Positions 9,100 through 20,500 of a DNA stretch of 21,164 bases are shown here, in pieces. Positions within the stretch are counted from its first letter, which is position 1, and the number at the start of each line of letters is the position of its first letter. Under the pieces are notes generated by a model, which was given only the letters and a program-made list of their open reading frames with translations, did no database searches and was not told the origin of the DNA. The stretch is from Phallusia fumigata. Its lineage: Eukaryota > Chordata > Ascidiacea > Phlebobranchia > Ascidiidae. Position numbers and translations under genes: made by a program. The stretch is from assembly GCA_008931825.1 (NCBI GenBank), contig QXVZ01033264.1:1-21164 (forward strand). The letters are read 5' to 3'.

Positions 9100-9572
9100 T
9101 GCAGTTTTAATACACAGAAAAGTGCGAAGAGGTTTTTGCATATCACGCATTCTGGTTAAGGCAATCAAGGTTTTGGAATATTTGAATGCATCTGCATATT
9201 TGTATGTTTCAACTTTTTTTAAAATTTCTGAGAAAATTAAATGCCTAATTTCAAAATTCAACTGGTGGCATTTTGTTTCCAGTCAATTTTTGCACTTGTG
9301 TTTTGTGTGACTTGTTTGCCCTGAAGTGCTTGTCGTTTTTAGACTGTTTGTGTTTTATCCTTTTCCTCATATGCAGGCTTATCTATGCACTAATAACTCA
9401 TTTAACTAGGTTAATCTATATGACATAAGTTGGTATAGTCACCCTTCTACTTATATTTTTAATTTTATTGAATGTCGTTGTGATGCAAAATTTGTTAGCG
9501 CTTAACTTTACTTTTCCAACATTATGCAAATTAACTGGGCAAAATTATTCAACTAATTTTTATCGCTGAATA

Positions 9573-9720
9573 TTAGTTTTTTATTGTGTTGTTGGCTATT
9601 AGAGTTTTATTGTGTGAACTTTTGTAAAAAATTACATATATTGCATTTAAATGACAAATGAGTTTTACTGTGTAAATTTTTGTTATAAAATGTATAAAAT
9701 TAGTTTTATTGTGTGGATTT
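9573..9720. repeat. Degenerate AT-rich repeat (TAGTTTTATTGTGTG)
   Basis: The word TAG(AG)TTTTATTGTGTG recurs at about 9573, 9600, 9659 and 9701 with degenerate AT-rich spacers. It lies in the probable 3' UTR or downstream flank of gene A. Confidence 0.5.
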
Positions 9721-9730
9721 CAACCCTTAT

Positions 9731-9736
9731 AATAAA
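9731..9736 (+). terminator. Candidate polyadenylation signal AATAAA for gene A
   Basis: This is the first canonical AATAAA after the gene A stop codon. It is followed some 50 bp later by a GT-rich stretch (GTTTTGTGTTCACTG). A variant ATTAAA at 9236-9241 is an alternative closer to the stop. Confidence 0.35.
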
Positions 9737-9821
9737 ATGACATATAATGAACAAAAGCCGAAGAAATTACAATGCTATTAGATGTTTTGTGTTCACTGTA
9801 TTTTTTTTAACATTTGTAATT

Positions 9822-10172
9822 TTACTCTGGCACTTGTATTAAGATTTTGTGTGATGTGTGATTATTTGTGAAAGTGTCAATTAAAAACTTGTTGTAACAC
9901 GAAGTCTTGTATCTGATTGCTTGTCCACAAATATTTTGCAACAATCCACAGATAAGGCAATGCTGTTTATATGTATGATTTAAACTGAGTGTCACTTTCA
10001 TATTCTCTGCTTGTTTTGTCTCCAACCACTTGTTGAAGTAGGAAATTTTAAGTGATTGACATGTGATGGGTGAAAATATGTTTGGTATGGAAGTACTCAA
10101 CACAAACTGTCTAGTAACCTTGGATGCAACGATAAAAATTCCAATACGTCCTGTCGCACCCAGGCTGGTCAC
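9822..10172 (-). CDS. Possible minus-strand reading frame, unrecognised
   Basis: A 116-codon open frame in the gap between the two receptor genes. Its residues are mixed, including NKWLETKQAENMKVTLSLNH and a Cys-rich CLICGLLQNICGQ. The nominal start is not ATG (the frame opens at GTG), so it would have to be an exon or a chance frame. I recognise no family. Confidence 0.2.
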   Translation of the reverse strand: MTSLGATGRIGIFIVASKVTRQFVLSTSIPNIFSPITCQSLKISYFNKWLETKQAENMKVTLSLNHTYKQHCLICGLLQNICGQAIRYKTSCYNKFLIDTFTNNHTSHKILIQVPE

Positions 10173-10226
10173 TGACCATTATATACACAACGGTGCATGG
10201 ATTCAGCGCATTACAAAGCTTCAATT

Positions 10227-10423
10227 CTAAAACATATAGTTTGTCGCAGGGCTTGAAAAAGTTTTTCTGGTGATGGAAATTCGATAAACAGCTTCTATAA
10301 TCCTTTTGCGCCTTAAATCCACATTGGACGTTACTTGATCTTTAACAAAATTTACGCTATCACGTGGAATGATCCGTACGTTACCACTAGATTGTAACGA
10401 TTTGAATGAAATATTATATTGAC
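10227..10423 (-). CDS. Possible minus-strand terminal exon, unrecognised
   Basis: Read on the minus strand, an AG at 10425-10424 is followed by an open frame of about 65 codons ending in TAG at 10229-10227. It contains SSGNVRIIPRDSVNFVKDQV and LRRKRIIEAVYRISITRK. The residue mix is protein-like, with few low-complexity stretches. The donor exon is not identified, so this may be chance. Function unknown. Confidence 0.25.
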
Positions 10424-10620
10424 CTAATGCTTAAATCCAATCTCATGTCGTCATGTGCTTTTGCGTGAGAACAGTCGATCCGAGCAAAAGCTCACATTGT
10501 TTACATCGCGTGACCATCACTTAGCTCTTGCACCTGGTACGGGATACATGCGTTAGGTGGCTGACCGAAAGGGATTTTAGTGATCGACCGCAATGGTATG
10601 TTGGTTTATAGATGTCATGT

Positions 10621-10731
10621 TTAATGCATATATTCAGCTTCGTAATCGTGTGTTGGATAATCTACTCTTGGTCTTGGCTTGGTGGAATCTCTGCTACCGA
10701 AGCCCTTCCAAATTACATGTGTTGGTGATTT
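10621..10731 (-). CDS. Possible second minus-strand exon, unrecognised
   Basis: Minus-strand frame after an AG at 10733-10732: 36 codons, then TAA at 10623-10621. It contains SRDSTKPRPRVDYPTHDYEA then EYMH at the end, a polar, Tyr-rich tail. It could be an alternative C-terminus of the same hypothetical minus-strand gene. Weak evidence only. Confidence 0.15.
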   Translation of the reverse strand, partial: KSPTHVIWKGFGSRDSTKPRPRVDYPTHDYEAEYMH

Positions 10732-11417
10732 CTAATAAACAATACTAATCCAAAGGTATTGTGAGTCCGATTGTCAAGAAGGAAAAACCCTACAAAGTGC
10801 TATTATACCACACGCTTATTTCAATTGACTACCTGTAATTAATCAAAACTTTATCTCACATGAATAAAAATAACAAGCCAGAAGCTGCTAGTACGTCGAA
10901 GTGTCAAGTTTCGGTTTATACCAACCTGTCCCCAAAAAATTAGGACATGAGTCAGTGTGAATCATTAGCATTCCGACAATTAAAAATCAAATTGTGTAGG
11001 GGGTTTCCCCACTTTTTGGCCAATAAATTCAACTGAAAAGCAGAACTGAAACAATTGTAGTCATACACTCCTACTCGAGTCGTGACGCAAAAGTTCCTCA
11101 AAAATGCGTGACGTGCAAATGACAGACGGCGCTTGTTGCATGGAAAACTTTTTGTTAATTTTGACTGATCGAAATAAATTATGCTGATGGTTGATGCTAC
11201 GAACTTTTAAGATTAAGTTTAAAAAGAAGTAAATATTGCGGCTGAAGATTTAGGAACTAGCTCAACGGTTATCAAGCACCTGTACAAGATTGGAGACATT
11301 CCTCCATTAATTCATCCCTACTGATTTCCTGTGGAAAACATGTTGTGTTATTTACTGTTTCACCTGTTTGAATGTCATAACAAACTGCGTCTGTCACACT
11401 TACTGGTTTTTGAGACT

Positions 11418-11423
11418 TATAAA
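11418..11423 (+). promoter_or_regulatory. Candidate TATA box for gene B
   Basis: TATAAA lies about 95 bp upstream of the proposed ATG at 11517. A strong acceptor-like sequence (TATATTGCACAG, ending 11449) lies between them and could instead be a 5' UTR or trans-splice acceptor. A four-codon upstream frame (ATG at 11464, then TGA) is in the leader. Confidence 0.25.
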
Positions 11424-11516
11424 CATTTTGTTACTTATATTGCACAGGAAGACTTCGCTAATTATGTTTGTTTTGTGATTTTTACCAATCTGTGCTCTCT
11501 GAACAAAGTTTTCATC

Positions 11517-11530
11517 ATGGCAAGCTCGAG
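11517..11530 (+). CDS. Gene B start exon (14 coding bases, MASS)
   Basis: ATG at 11517 has a good context (A at -3, G at +4). Four codons (Met-Ala-Ser-Ser) and two spare bases precede the donor GAG|GTAAAG at 11531. Phase 2 matches the next exon exactly: AG plus T gives Ser. The joined start reads MASSSGNSKDS. An upstream in-frame ATG at 11340 would add 59 residues but has a poorer context and needs no intron; I prefer 11517. Gene A's equivalent is not visible. Confidence 0.65.
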
Positions 11531-14500
11531 GTAAAGTATTAATAGTTTACCAAATTATTTTGTGCCTAAAATTGTCCAAAGTATAAACAGGTTTATCAGG
11601 TGAAGGGAAATATGGTTTGTTATGAAAAATGCAAAATACTTTTGGTATTTTTGTCCTTTTAAGAATATAAATAAGTTGACTGATCAAAGATTTTAAATTG
11701 GCCAACTGAAAGATGTCAAATTAATCTCTGTTTTGTGGCAAACAAAAGAACTAGATGGGCATCATTTCCTTTATCTGTCTAGATATTAAGCTTTTCCTAT
11801 TTGATTTTAGTATGATGATGTATGGTTAGTGAACCAAACACTAGTCTGGCAAGATGACCGAGTGGTAAGTGCAACTGCCTTGTGCGCACAAGGTTGTGGG
11901 TTCTAATCCCATCTCGGTCGCTTGTGTTACCCTGTGAAAGAAACTTAAATGGCATTGCTCCAACCCAGAGGAACCTGATGGGTTGACCCAAATTGAACTC
12001 GCCTACTTTCAAAAATAAAAAAATCAGATAAAAAATGATTCACTGGTACTGCAATGAGGCAGGTAGCTCGATGGTGGACTCATTATGAGCATAACGCATT
12101 CAGGTGTTGTTCTGCCTCCCAAGGATAATAAGAAAACAAACAAAACATAATTTTGTGTCAAAGTTGCTGCACAAATTTGAACAAATTATTTTAAAATTAT
12201 TAAGAACATAATCTTAAAACCTGTAGTTTGAATAAAAAAACAAATTATTTGTTATTTAGTGGGAACAGCAAAGACTCATTAAACAAATCTCCCAAGCATG
12301 TCTTCAACAAGATATGGAAAAATATGGATATCAAAAGAAAACCACAATTTTTGCGTAAACTTGGCTTTTCTGATTCTGAAATCGACAAATTTTTTGAAAA
12401 CAATGACTTGGATATGTTTCAGTTCTGGAAAGGTGTGGAATGTAAATGTTTGCTTTTAGATTTGAATTTTTGCACAAAAATCTTTCACTTGGTAAACATC
12501 TAGTACATTTAGGAGCAGACAATTAAAATTGTTTAAAAGCATTTTACCTATTGGTTTTGTGTGTTTATTATAAACATTGCACAATATTTGTTTGCATCTT
12601 AGCATTGTACAGATTTAACAATGTTCTGCTAAATAAGTCAGAAAAAAAACCAACACTCAAACCCATATATGACTAAGTTACAATCCAATTTCCAGCTATA
12701 GCTGTAAGAGTTGCAGAGTCATTTTTGTTGGGAGTTCAAAAGAGTCGAAGTCAGACTCCTACGAATAGAATTTTTTAATCCGACTTCTCCTTANTTTGTT
12801 AATGAGTCATGAAATTTATGATTGCTAATGCCACATACTCTTTTCAAAAAAACATGAGCTTGAAATTCAGATGGTAGATGTTTTGTTGTCACAGACAAGC
12901 CATTGTTTTTTTATCGTGCCTAGTATTTATTAAAGCATTAGCGTTTTGTCCACTCCCAGGAGAAGATCGGTAATTCATTTTAAGGTATTATATGCTGTAA
13001 CGCTGTGTTCTATGTTGCAATCTGTCTATGTTACATCACAATGGCTTTGTTGCATCACAAAGTGATACCATTTGCCATTAACATATTGTAAAATGCAAGA
13101 ACAATTTTCGAAAATCATGATTTATTAATCTAGTAGGGTCCCTATTTAGAAGTTGTTACTGATTTTGGCTTGTTAATGAAATCGGTTATCAATTTTTAGG
13201 TTAGTAAAAAGATTTGTCTTTATTTTTACACATTTCAGACAATGTTCGCCAAGCCAAGAGAAAACTTGAGAAGTTGAATCTGCAGGTTCCTGGCAAATTT
13301 GCTTCCTCACCTCTTCAAACAGCGAGCTCATCCACTGAAACTGGTATTGTAAACTGTTTTACTCCAATTTTTGATGTACTATATGTAATCATTTTAATAC
13401 ATTGTTCTTATTTTTTCCAAAATGAACAAATAATAAGCTCCATATTATACCTTTTCAAATAAACCGACCTTCTCATACCTTTTGTTTGCAGAAACATGTT
13501 CAACATCATATTATACCCTTTGAAATAAACCAAACTGCTCATAACCTTTTGTTTGCAGAAACATGTTCAGCTTCATGTTATACTTTTTCAAATAAAACAA
13601 CCTTCTCATAACCTTTTGTGTGCAGAAACATGTTCAACTTCATATTATACCCTTTCAAATAAAACAACCTTCTCATACTTTTTGTTTATGGAAACATGTT
13701 CAGCTTCATATTATACCTTTTCAAATAAAACAACCTTCTCATCTTTTTGTTTGCGGAAACATGTTCAACTTCATATTATAACCTTTCAAATAAAACAAAC
13801 TGCTCATAACCTTTTGTTTGCTGAAACATGTTCAACTTCATATTATACCCTTTCAAATAAAACAAACTGCTCATAACCTTCTGTTCGGGGAAACATGTTC
13901 AACTACATATTGTTTTTTTTAATTCAAACTAAACTGCTCTTCCTTGTATGCTGAAACTTATGTTTATGAAGTCAATTTAAAATGACTCCAGTCTTGACTC
14001 ATAAAATTCCAAACAACTTTTACCGCCGGACACTTTTATGCAGATCCATCTGTTGTACATGATTCACCAGACTGCAAACGCCAAAAGATGGAGAGTGAGG
14101 ATTCAGATTCTGAAAGTTCTATAGATTCTGTTGAAGAAGACAAAGTCGACAAGTTAGGTTTGTGATTTAATAGAAACGTTAGTCATTCTTAAGCACCACA
14201 AACAAAGTGTATTTGTGCTTGTGATTGGGTATAAATGTAGTTGAAGTTGCTGTGTTGCAATCATGAACTACTCGTTACTTGAATGAAACTTGATTGCAGG
14301 CCAACTCTGACCCACAAAGCAAAATCAATGATTGCTTTTGTTTCTTTATTTTCATTTGTCCTACAAAGACTTTATGCTTTTGAATGCTAATAAAGGTTCC
14401 ACCAACTTTTTATTTCCGTCCTGGTGATTGACTTAGTGGTACTATCAATTCAACTCTATGGCAATTCCTGTAGTTGCATGCCGCATTCAATTTTCGATGA

Positions 14501-17500
14501 TTAGAATTTTGTTTGTTTTCTGCATGGCTAGAAATTGTTTATAAACAGCCTAAATCTAAGTTGCAAATTTGGCGCTATAAAAACTTAATAAAATTAAAAT
14601 GGAATTATGTAATTTCTTATCGCATTTTACACTATTTTGTATCGGACAGTGGCTACAATTATAATGCAGCAACATAAGCCATTAATTGATGTGCACCCTT
14701 TTACTAGAGTTGTAAGGTCAAAAATACCCTAGGTTAGAGATGAATTATAAAGCGTCAGCCACTGTGTAGGGAATATCTAACTATTCAATTTGAATGATAT
14801 TAAAATGTTGTTTTTTTACACAGTGAACAACACATCAGAAAAATTGCGCCAGCATCTGAAGACAGTAGTAGGTAAAAAATGTGGTGCAGAATATGGAAGA
14901 GCAGTGGATCCAGTTGATCTTGTGCTTGTAAAGTATACTGGGCAGAAAGAACAAAATGAAAGAGATCCAAAAGAGCATCGGGAAAAACTGGCTAGACTGG
15001 TAGATGAAGGAAACCAACTGAAAGGTGATATCACAGTTGAAAACATGTTTGAAAAAGCCAGGATTGAAGCAGGTGACAATAATGAAGACAAAAAATCAGT
15101 TGGTGTCGTTGGTGCAGTTGGTGTTGGGAAGAGCACTTTGACAAAAGTTATTGTGCAAAGAATTTTGGACAAAAAAATTCTTACCAATGCTTCCCTTATA
15201 TTTTACATCACGGTAGACTCCATTGACCTTGAGCAAAAAACAGATTTATTTGAATTGCTTTTCTCATCACTGATTGCAAAGGGAAGTCTTTCAATAGGGG
15301 ATGCAGAAAAAAGAGAGTTAATTAATTACATCTTGCAAGATTCCAACACAGTAGTAATTATTGATGCCCTAGATGAGGCCAAAACTGAAAATTTATTACA
15401 ATCACATAAATATGTGTCACCATTTGCAAAGGCAAAACCAATGGCTCTGTTGTTTAATATCCTGAATGGCAATCTACTAGAGAATGCCTACAAGCTGGTA
15501 ACATCAAGAATTACTCAATTTCTTGATGCCTCTCCACAATACAGACCAAAATTTGTTGTGGAAATCTTGGGGTTAGCATCAAATGATCAAAAAATACTTT
15601 CTACTAGTGTGTGTGGAGAACAGTTTGAACAAGTTTGGAAAATTCTGCAAGATAATCATTTTTTGCTGGAATGCTGTGTAATACCTGTCAATTTGCTAAT
15701 GACTCTTAACTGCCTGTTGGGAGGAGGAACTTCAGGTACTATCACACTCACAGGTGTGTACATTGCCATGCTGAACAGATACATTCGTTCAAAGCATTGC
15801 ATTTTACCTGATGATGTGGATGTGGTTAGAAAGCTTTGTGACCTAGCATTCTTTGGGTGGCAAAACAACAAAGCAGTGTTTTATGAAACTGATCTAAAAC
15901 AGTTTGACATTCCCTTGGCAGCACAGCAAGCATTTGTTGCTGCAGCTGTAGAATCAGATGAAAGTCTTGCATTTCGCATTTTGCAACAAGACAAGGTTAG
16001 CTATTTTGTTCATCGCTCCTGGCAAGAGTTATTGGTTGCACTCAGGCTTGTTTTGTTTATGCCACTGAATGAATTCAAATCCCACCTTCAGAATGCTTTC
16101 AGGTCTGGAGATTTAGAAAATGTTGTGAAGTTTTGTTTTGGCATATGCAGGGACAGCGTGCTTAAAAAAGCCAAACGACTTTCACCAGCACCACAAGTTG
16201 GTGAAATGGAAAAGAAGAAAAAGTTTCTTGGCCTCATTGCTAAATCCAAAGCAAAGAACCTGTCAGAAAGTGTGAGGAAAAGCAGCAATAGACATAATGT
16301 GCATAAGTGGTTTCATGTTTGTGCATGTTTAAATGAACTTGGAAGTGATGATGTTAGCTTACCTGTGGCCAAACTTCTACCAAAAGTTGCCGACATGATA
16401 GGTTCTGTATTTTCATCTGATATCACAAACATGGCTGCACTTTACAAACTCAAAAACACCGCTTTGGATTTGAAACATGTTGAATTGTCATTTGTTGGAA
16501 ATGCTTTACAGAGTTTTGGAAAGTTTGTGCAAGAACACAAAGTTAAAGTTAGTTAATAGAACTACATGTATCCAAAATATCTTAATTTTATTCTATTTTC
16601 CTATAAATACAATTGTAATCTTCACAGTGTTTGTTAAAGGTTTAATCATAAGTCCATCTTGTGAAACCATCTTGTGCAAGTTCATAATGGGGATGTGTTG
16701 ACTCACAATGCGACAAAACTGCACAAATCCACAAAAATAGTTTTGAAACTTACCATTGTATAGACATTAAACTTGCCATTGTTTTCCAGTGAATCCTATT
16801 CCAGATTTAGGCTGTGCTTTAATAGGAGATAAACAAAGTAATTGTAATGTGGACCACAACACTTGACAATTTACTCATGTTTAACTACAACTAAATCGAC
16901 ATTTTGGAAACCATAAGAACTATGTCATTTGACTCATAAATGCTCGTGCCCATGGACTAAACTTTTTTGTTCTAGCTGGCAAAGTTGTAAATTGGGGCAT
17001 AGTTAATGGCCTTTTAGGCTCTTTCTTGTGGATAGCAGTAAAATTTTTAACATATAAAAGTAATACTGGTGGCATAAAAGGTTTAAGAAATACTAAAGTC
17101 GAGCATGGGGCAATATCTGTTGGAAACCGCTGTTCCAGACATTAGTTTATGTTAGTTGTATGATAGTAAATTATTTTGGCATTCATCAACTTTTGCACAT
17201 TAGACTAAAAGTTCAAAATCTGTTTTAGATTTGGGCATTTTACTTAGTCCATTGCCCCAATGAACAGCTGAAATTCGTTGGAAGCTTCCTCCCTCGTGTG
17301 GAGAAATGCAGCATTTTGCCATTTGGTTCTCTCTGCGGTTCAACCGACAACATTAAAAAGGTTTGCTTCAATATATAGATCCTTATGTTGGAAGGTGAAA
17401 ATATTATTTTTGTTTGTTTGTGATTTAGCTTCTTTCTTTTTGTTTAATATTAACACTCAACATGTAAACTATTGTTAATTTTTTTACAGAAAGCATTGAC

Positions 17501-20500
17501 ATTGGCAAACAACATTAAAGATGGACTTCTGAACATTGATCACCCGCATCAGGTTCAAATTGTTATCATCTAATGGTGGCCCAAAATTTTACATGGCCAG
17601 GCAGCTTTCTTGCGGCTACCGACATATCAGCAGTGCATCCCCAAACATTTTAACTTGTCTGCATGAAAAAGGTCACACACATCTATGCAACCTATTAATT
17701 GTGTTCACTAAAGGGGGCATACACACTTTTTGCATAAACTGTTACCATACAGTTTTGACTCTATCTGGAAAAATCCTAATCTACAACTTTGCATGTGTGG
17801 AAGCCCAGCTGTTTTGACCTGCAAATTAATCGAGCCAAAAAAGGTTTCAGTAGCTATGGGACCCAATGTAAAATAATGTAGTGAATATATATTTCAAAAA
17901 TGAAAAAAACTGTATGTTTTTAAAAATACTATCAATCTTCCAGTTTACCAATCATCAAGAGCATGAAAATATGTGAAATTATAAAACAATGTACATTACC
18001 CATTAATTCTTTTTTTGTGTTTTACAGATGAAGATGTTGGAGGTAAATCACATACATTTTGGAGATGAAGGTGTGAGCATACTTAGCAGTGGTGTGTACA
18101 AAGTAGCAGCACTTGATATGGAGGACATTGGCATGACATCGGTTGGNGTTGGAGGTAAATCACATACATTTTGGAGATGAAGGCGTGAGCATACTTAGCA
18201 GTGGTGTGCATAAAGTAGCAGCACTTGATATGGAGGACATTGGTATGACATCGGTTGGTGCTGTTAAGTTGGGTCAACATCTTGAGATGGAAACTACACA
18301 GTCCATGGTAACTGTTGATTTGTTTGTCTCTTTTATTGTGAAACAAAGTTAAGTGTTACACCCATTGTTGCATATCATGTTGCTTGTTTGTTTCATTTTA
18401 TTGTCTGAAATCAGTATGCATTATGAGTCCACCATCGAGCTACCTGCCTCATTGCAGTTCTGTTTAAATCATTTTTTATTTGATTTTTCAATTTTTGAAG
18501 TTGGTGAGTCGGAGGAATGTCACTTAAGTTTCTTGCTCAGGGAAACACAAGCAACCGGGATGGGATTAGAACCCACAACCTTGTGAGCTTGACAACCTGC
18601 TTGTAAAAAACATTCAGATGAAAACAAAAAAATACTTGTCATGTGTAAATGTAATTGCTGTTTGGGTATTGACAATTCCATTGTGCATAGCTGTTAACTT
18701 CACATCATTGCTTGTTTTGTGAAATGTGCATGATTTTTTAGGTTAGATTGGAAATCAGTGTCAATAAAGTGGGTGATATTGGAGCTTGTGCAATTACCAA
18801 GTCAATCCACAAAATGCAAAGTCTTGAAATGGCTAAATGTGAGATCACATGTAAAGGAATCCCAGGCATCACTCAAAACATCCTCAACTCTCCAACTAAG
18901 GTTGTCACTGTGTCTTTTGATATTAAGTTTAGTAAAACTGTTTGGTTTTTATATTGGTGGCAGTTTTGTTGTTTATTTGTGTGAACAGAAATAGTAATCA
19001 TTTAGAGTTTAAATTGCCAAGTATAAAAACCTTGATTGAATGTTTCTTCTTAGATTCCTTTCTTGGACTTGTCACTGAACGAATTCGGTGATATTGGAGC
19101 TGAAGAACTTGCAAAATGTTTGCATCTAGTGGAGAATCTTAACTTGCGTGGTTGCTATATCACCTCCACTGGTGCAGATGCATTGGCTGGTGGACTTTTA
19201 AAGTTGCAGACACCAGTAAGTTAATGTTCTATTGTTTGCTTAACATAGCTTATTGTGAGTGCTGTAATTAGGGAAAGAAAGGGAATTCTAATATTGCATG
19301 GACTATGTCAGTTATTCTGGGGAAAATAAATTTGACATAAACCTCCTACGCTGTCTACTTTGATCAAATTGGCATGTTGAACAATGGCTGAATAGGACAT
19401 CCTGCAATATTCAATTGATTTGGCAAAACCTAACTAGTGGTATTTAACCCGGGGTCCACAAAAAGATTTCGGGGTCCAAAAGCTTTGCATGAATAAGGTG
19501 GTCTAACTTGCAAAGCTGGCTTCTGGTGGCTACAGGGTATCACCCCTTGTACATAACAGTATTAACTTACTTTATTAAAAGGGGTCCACTGCTTTCAGAT
19601 TAACTGACAAAAGGCCCAAGACAGTGCAAAAATTTGGGAGTCACTGCCTTATGCCATCAATATTTGCAGAATCATAAGCAGTTCTGTTTTAAGCGTACGT
19701 TGTCTACTTGTGGAAAACAAATTAAGNTGTGCATGATTTTTTAGGTTAGATTGGAAATCAGTGTCAATAAAGTGGGTGATATTGGAGCTTGTGCAATTAC
19801 CAAGTCAATCCACAAAATGCAAAGTCTTGAAATGGCTAAATGTGAGATCACATGTAAAGGAATCCCAGGCATCACTCAAAACATCCTCAACTCTCCAACT
19901 AAGGTTGTCACTGTGTCTTTTGATATTAAGTTTAGTAAAACTGTTTGGTTTTTATATTGGTGGCAGTTTTGTTGTTTATTTGTGTGAACAGAAATAGTAA
20001 TCATTTAGAGTTTAAATTGCCGAGCATAAAAACCTTGATTGAATGTTTCTTCTTAGATTCCTTTCTTGGACTTGTCACTGAACGAATTCGGTGATATTGG
20101 AGCTGAAGAACTTGCAAAATGTTTGCATCTAGTGGAGAATCTTAACTTGCGTGGTTGCTATATCACCTCCACTGGTGCAGATGCATTGGCTGGTGGACTT
20201 TTAAAGTTGCAGACACCAGTAAGTTAATGTTCTATTGTTTGCTTAACATAGCTTATTGTGAGTGCTGTAATTAGGGAAAGAAAGGGAATTCTAATATTGC
20301 ATGGACTATGTCAGTTATTCTGGGGAAAATAAATTTGACATAAACCTCCTACGCTGTCTACTTTGATCAAATTGGCATGTTGAACAATGGCTGAATAGGA
20401 CATCCTGCAATATTCAATTGATTTGGCAAAACCTAACTAGTGGTATTTAACCCGGGGTCCACAAAAAGATTTCGGGGTCCAAAAGCTTTGCATGAATAAG

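Larger units (their letters stand above)
9737..11330. other. Intergenic region between gene A and gene B
   Basis: No plus-strand gene is recognised. Its GC content and sequence texture differ from the introns; CG dinucleotides are more frequent around 10300-10600 and 11080-11130. It carries the low-confidence minus-strand candidates listed separately and, near 11098-11130, CRE-like words (GTGACGCAAAAG, GCGTGACGTGCAAAT) that could belong to the gene B upstream region. Confidence 0.45.

Noticed and set aside
11856..11919. Functional tRNA gene
   Set aside because: The acceptor stem and B box are good, but the sequence is only 64 nt with an abbreviated D arm and is joined to a SINE body found elsewhere in the window.
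11797..12012. Minus-strand frame containing DGIRTHNL
   Set aside because: This peptide is the reverse reading of the SINE tRNA head, a common false protein. The same applies to the frame at 18353-18586 ending GLEPTTL.
13553..13876. 107-codon frame with ETCSTSYYTLSNKT repeats as a repetitive protein
   Set aside because: The frame drifts between units because unit lengths are not multiples of three, and the peptide changes from unit to unit. It is a by-product of the minisatellite.
13440..13912. CRISPR-like array
   Set aside because: The units are contiguous 65-67-bp repeats without unique spacers, in a eukaryotic intron. It is a minisatellite.
14647..14764. Confident MITE call from CAGTGGCT/AGCCACTG ends
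   Set aside because: Only about 8 bp of clear inverted match and no target site duplication. Mentioned in the intron entry instead.
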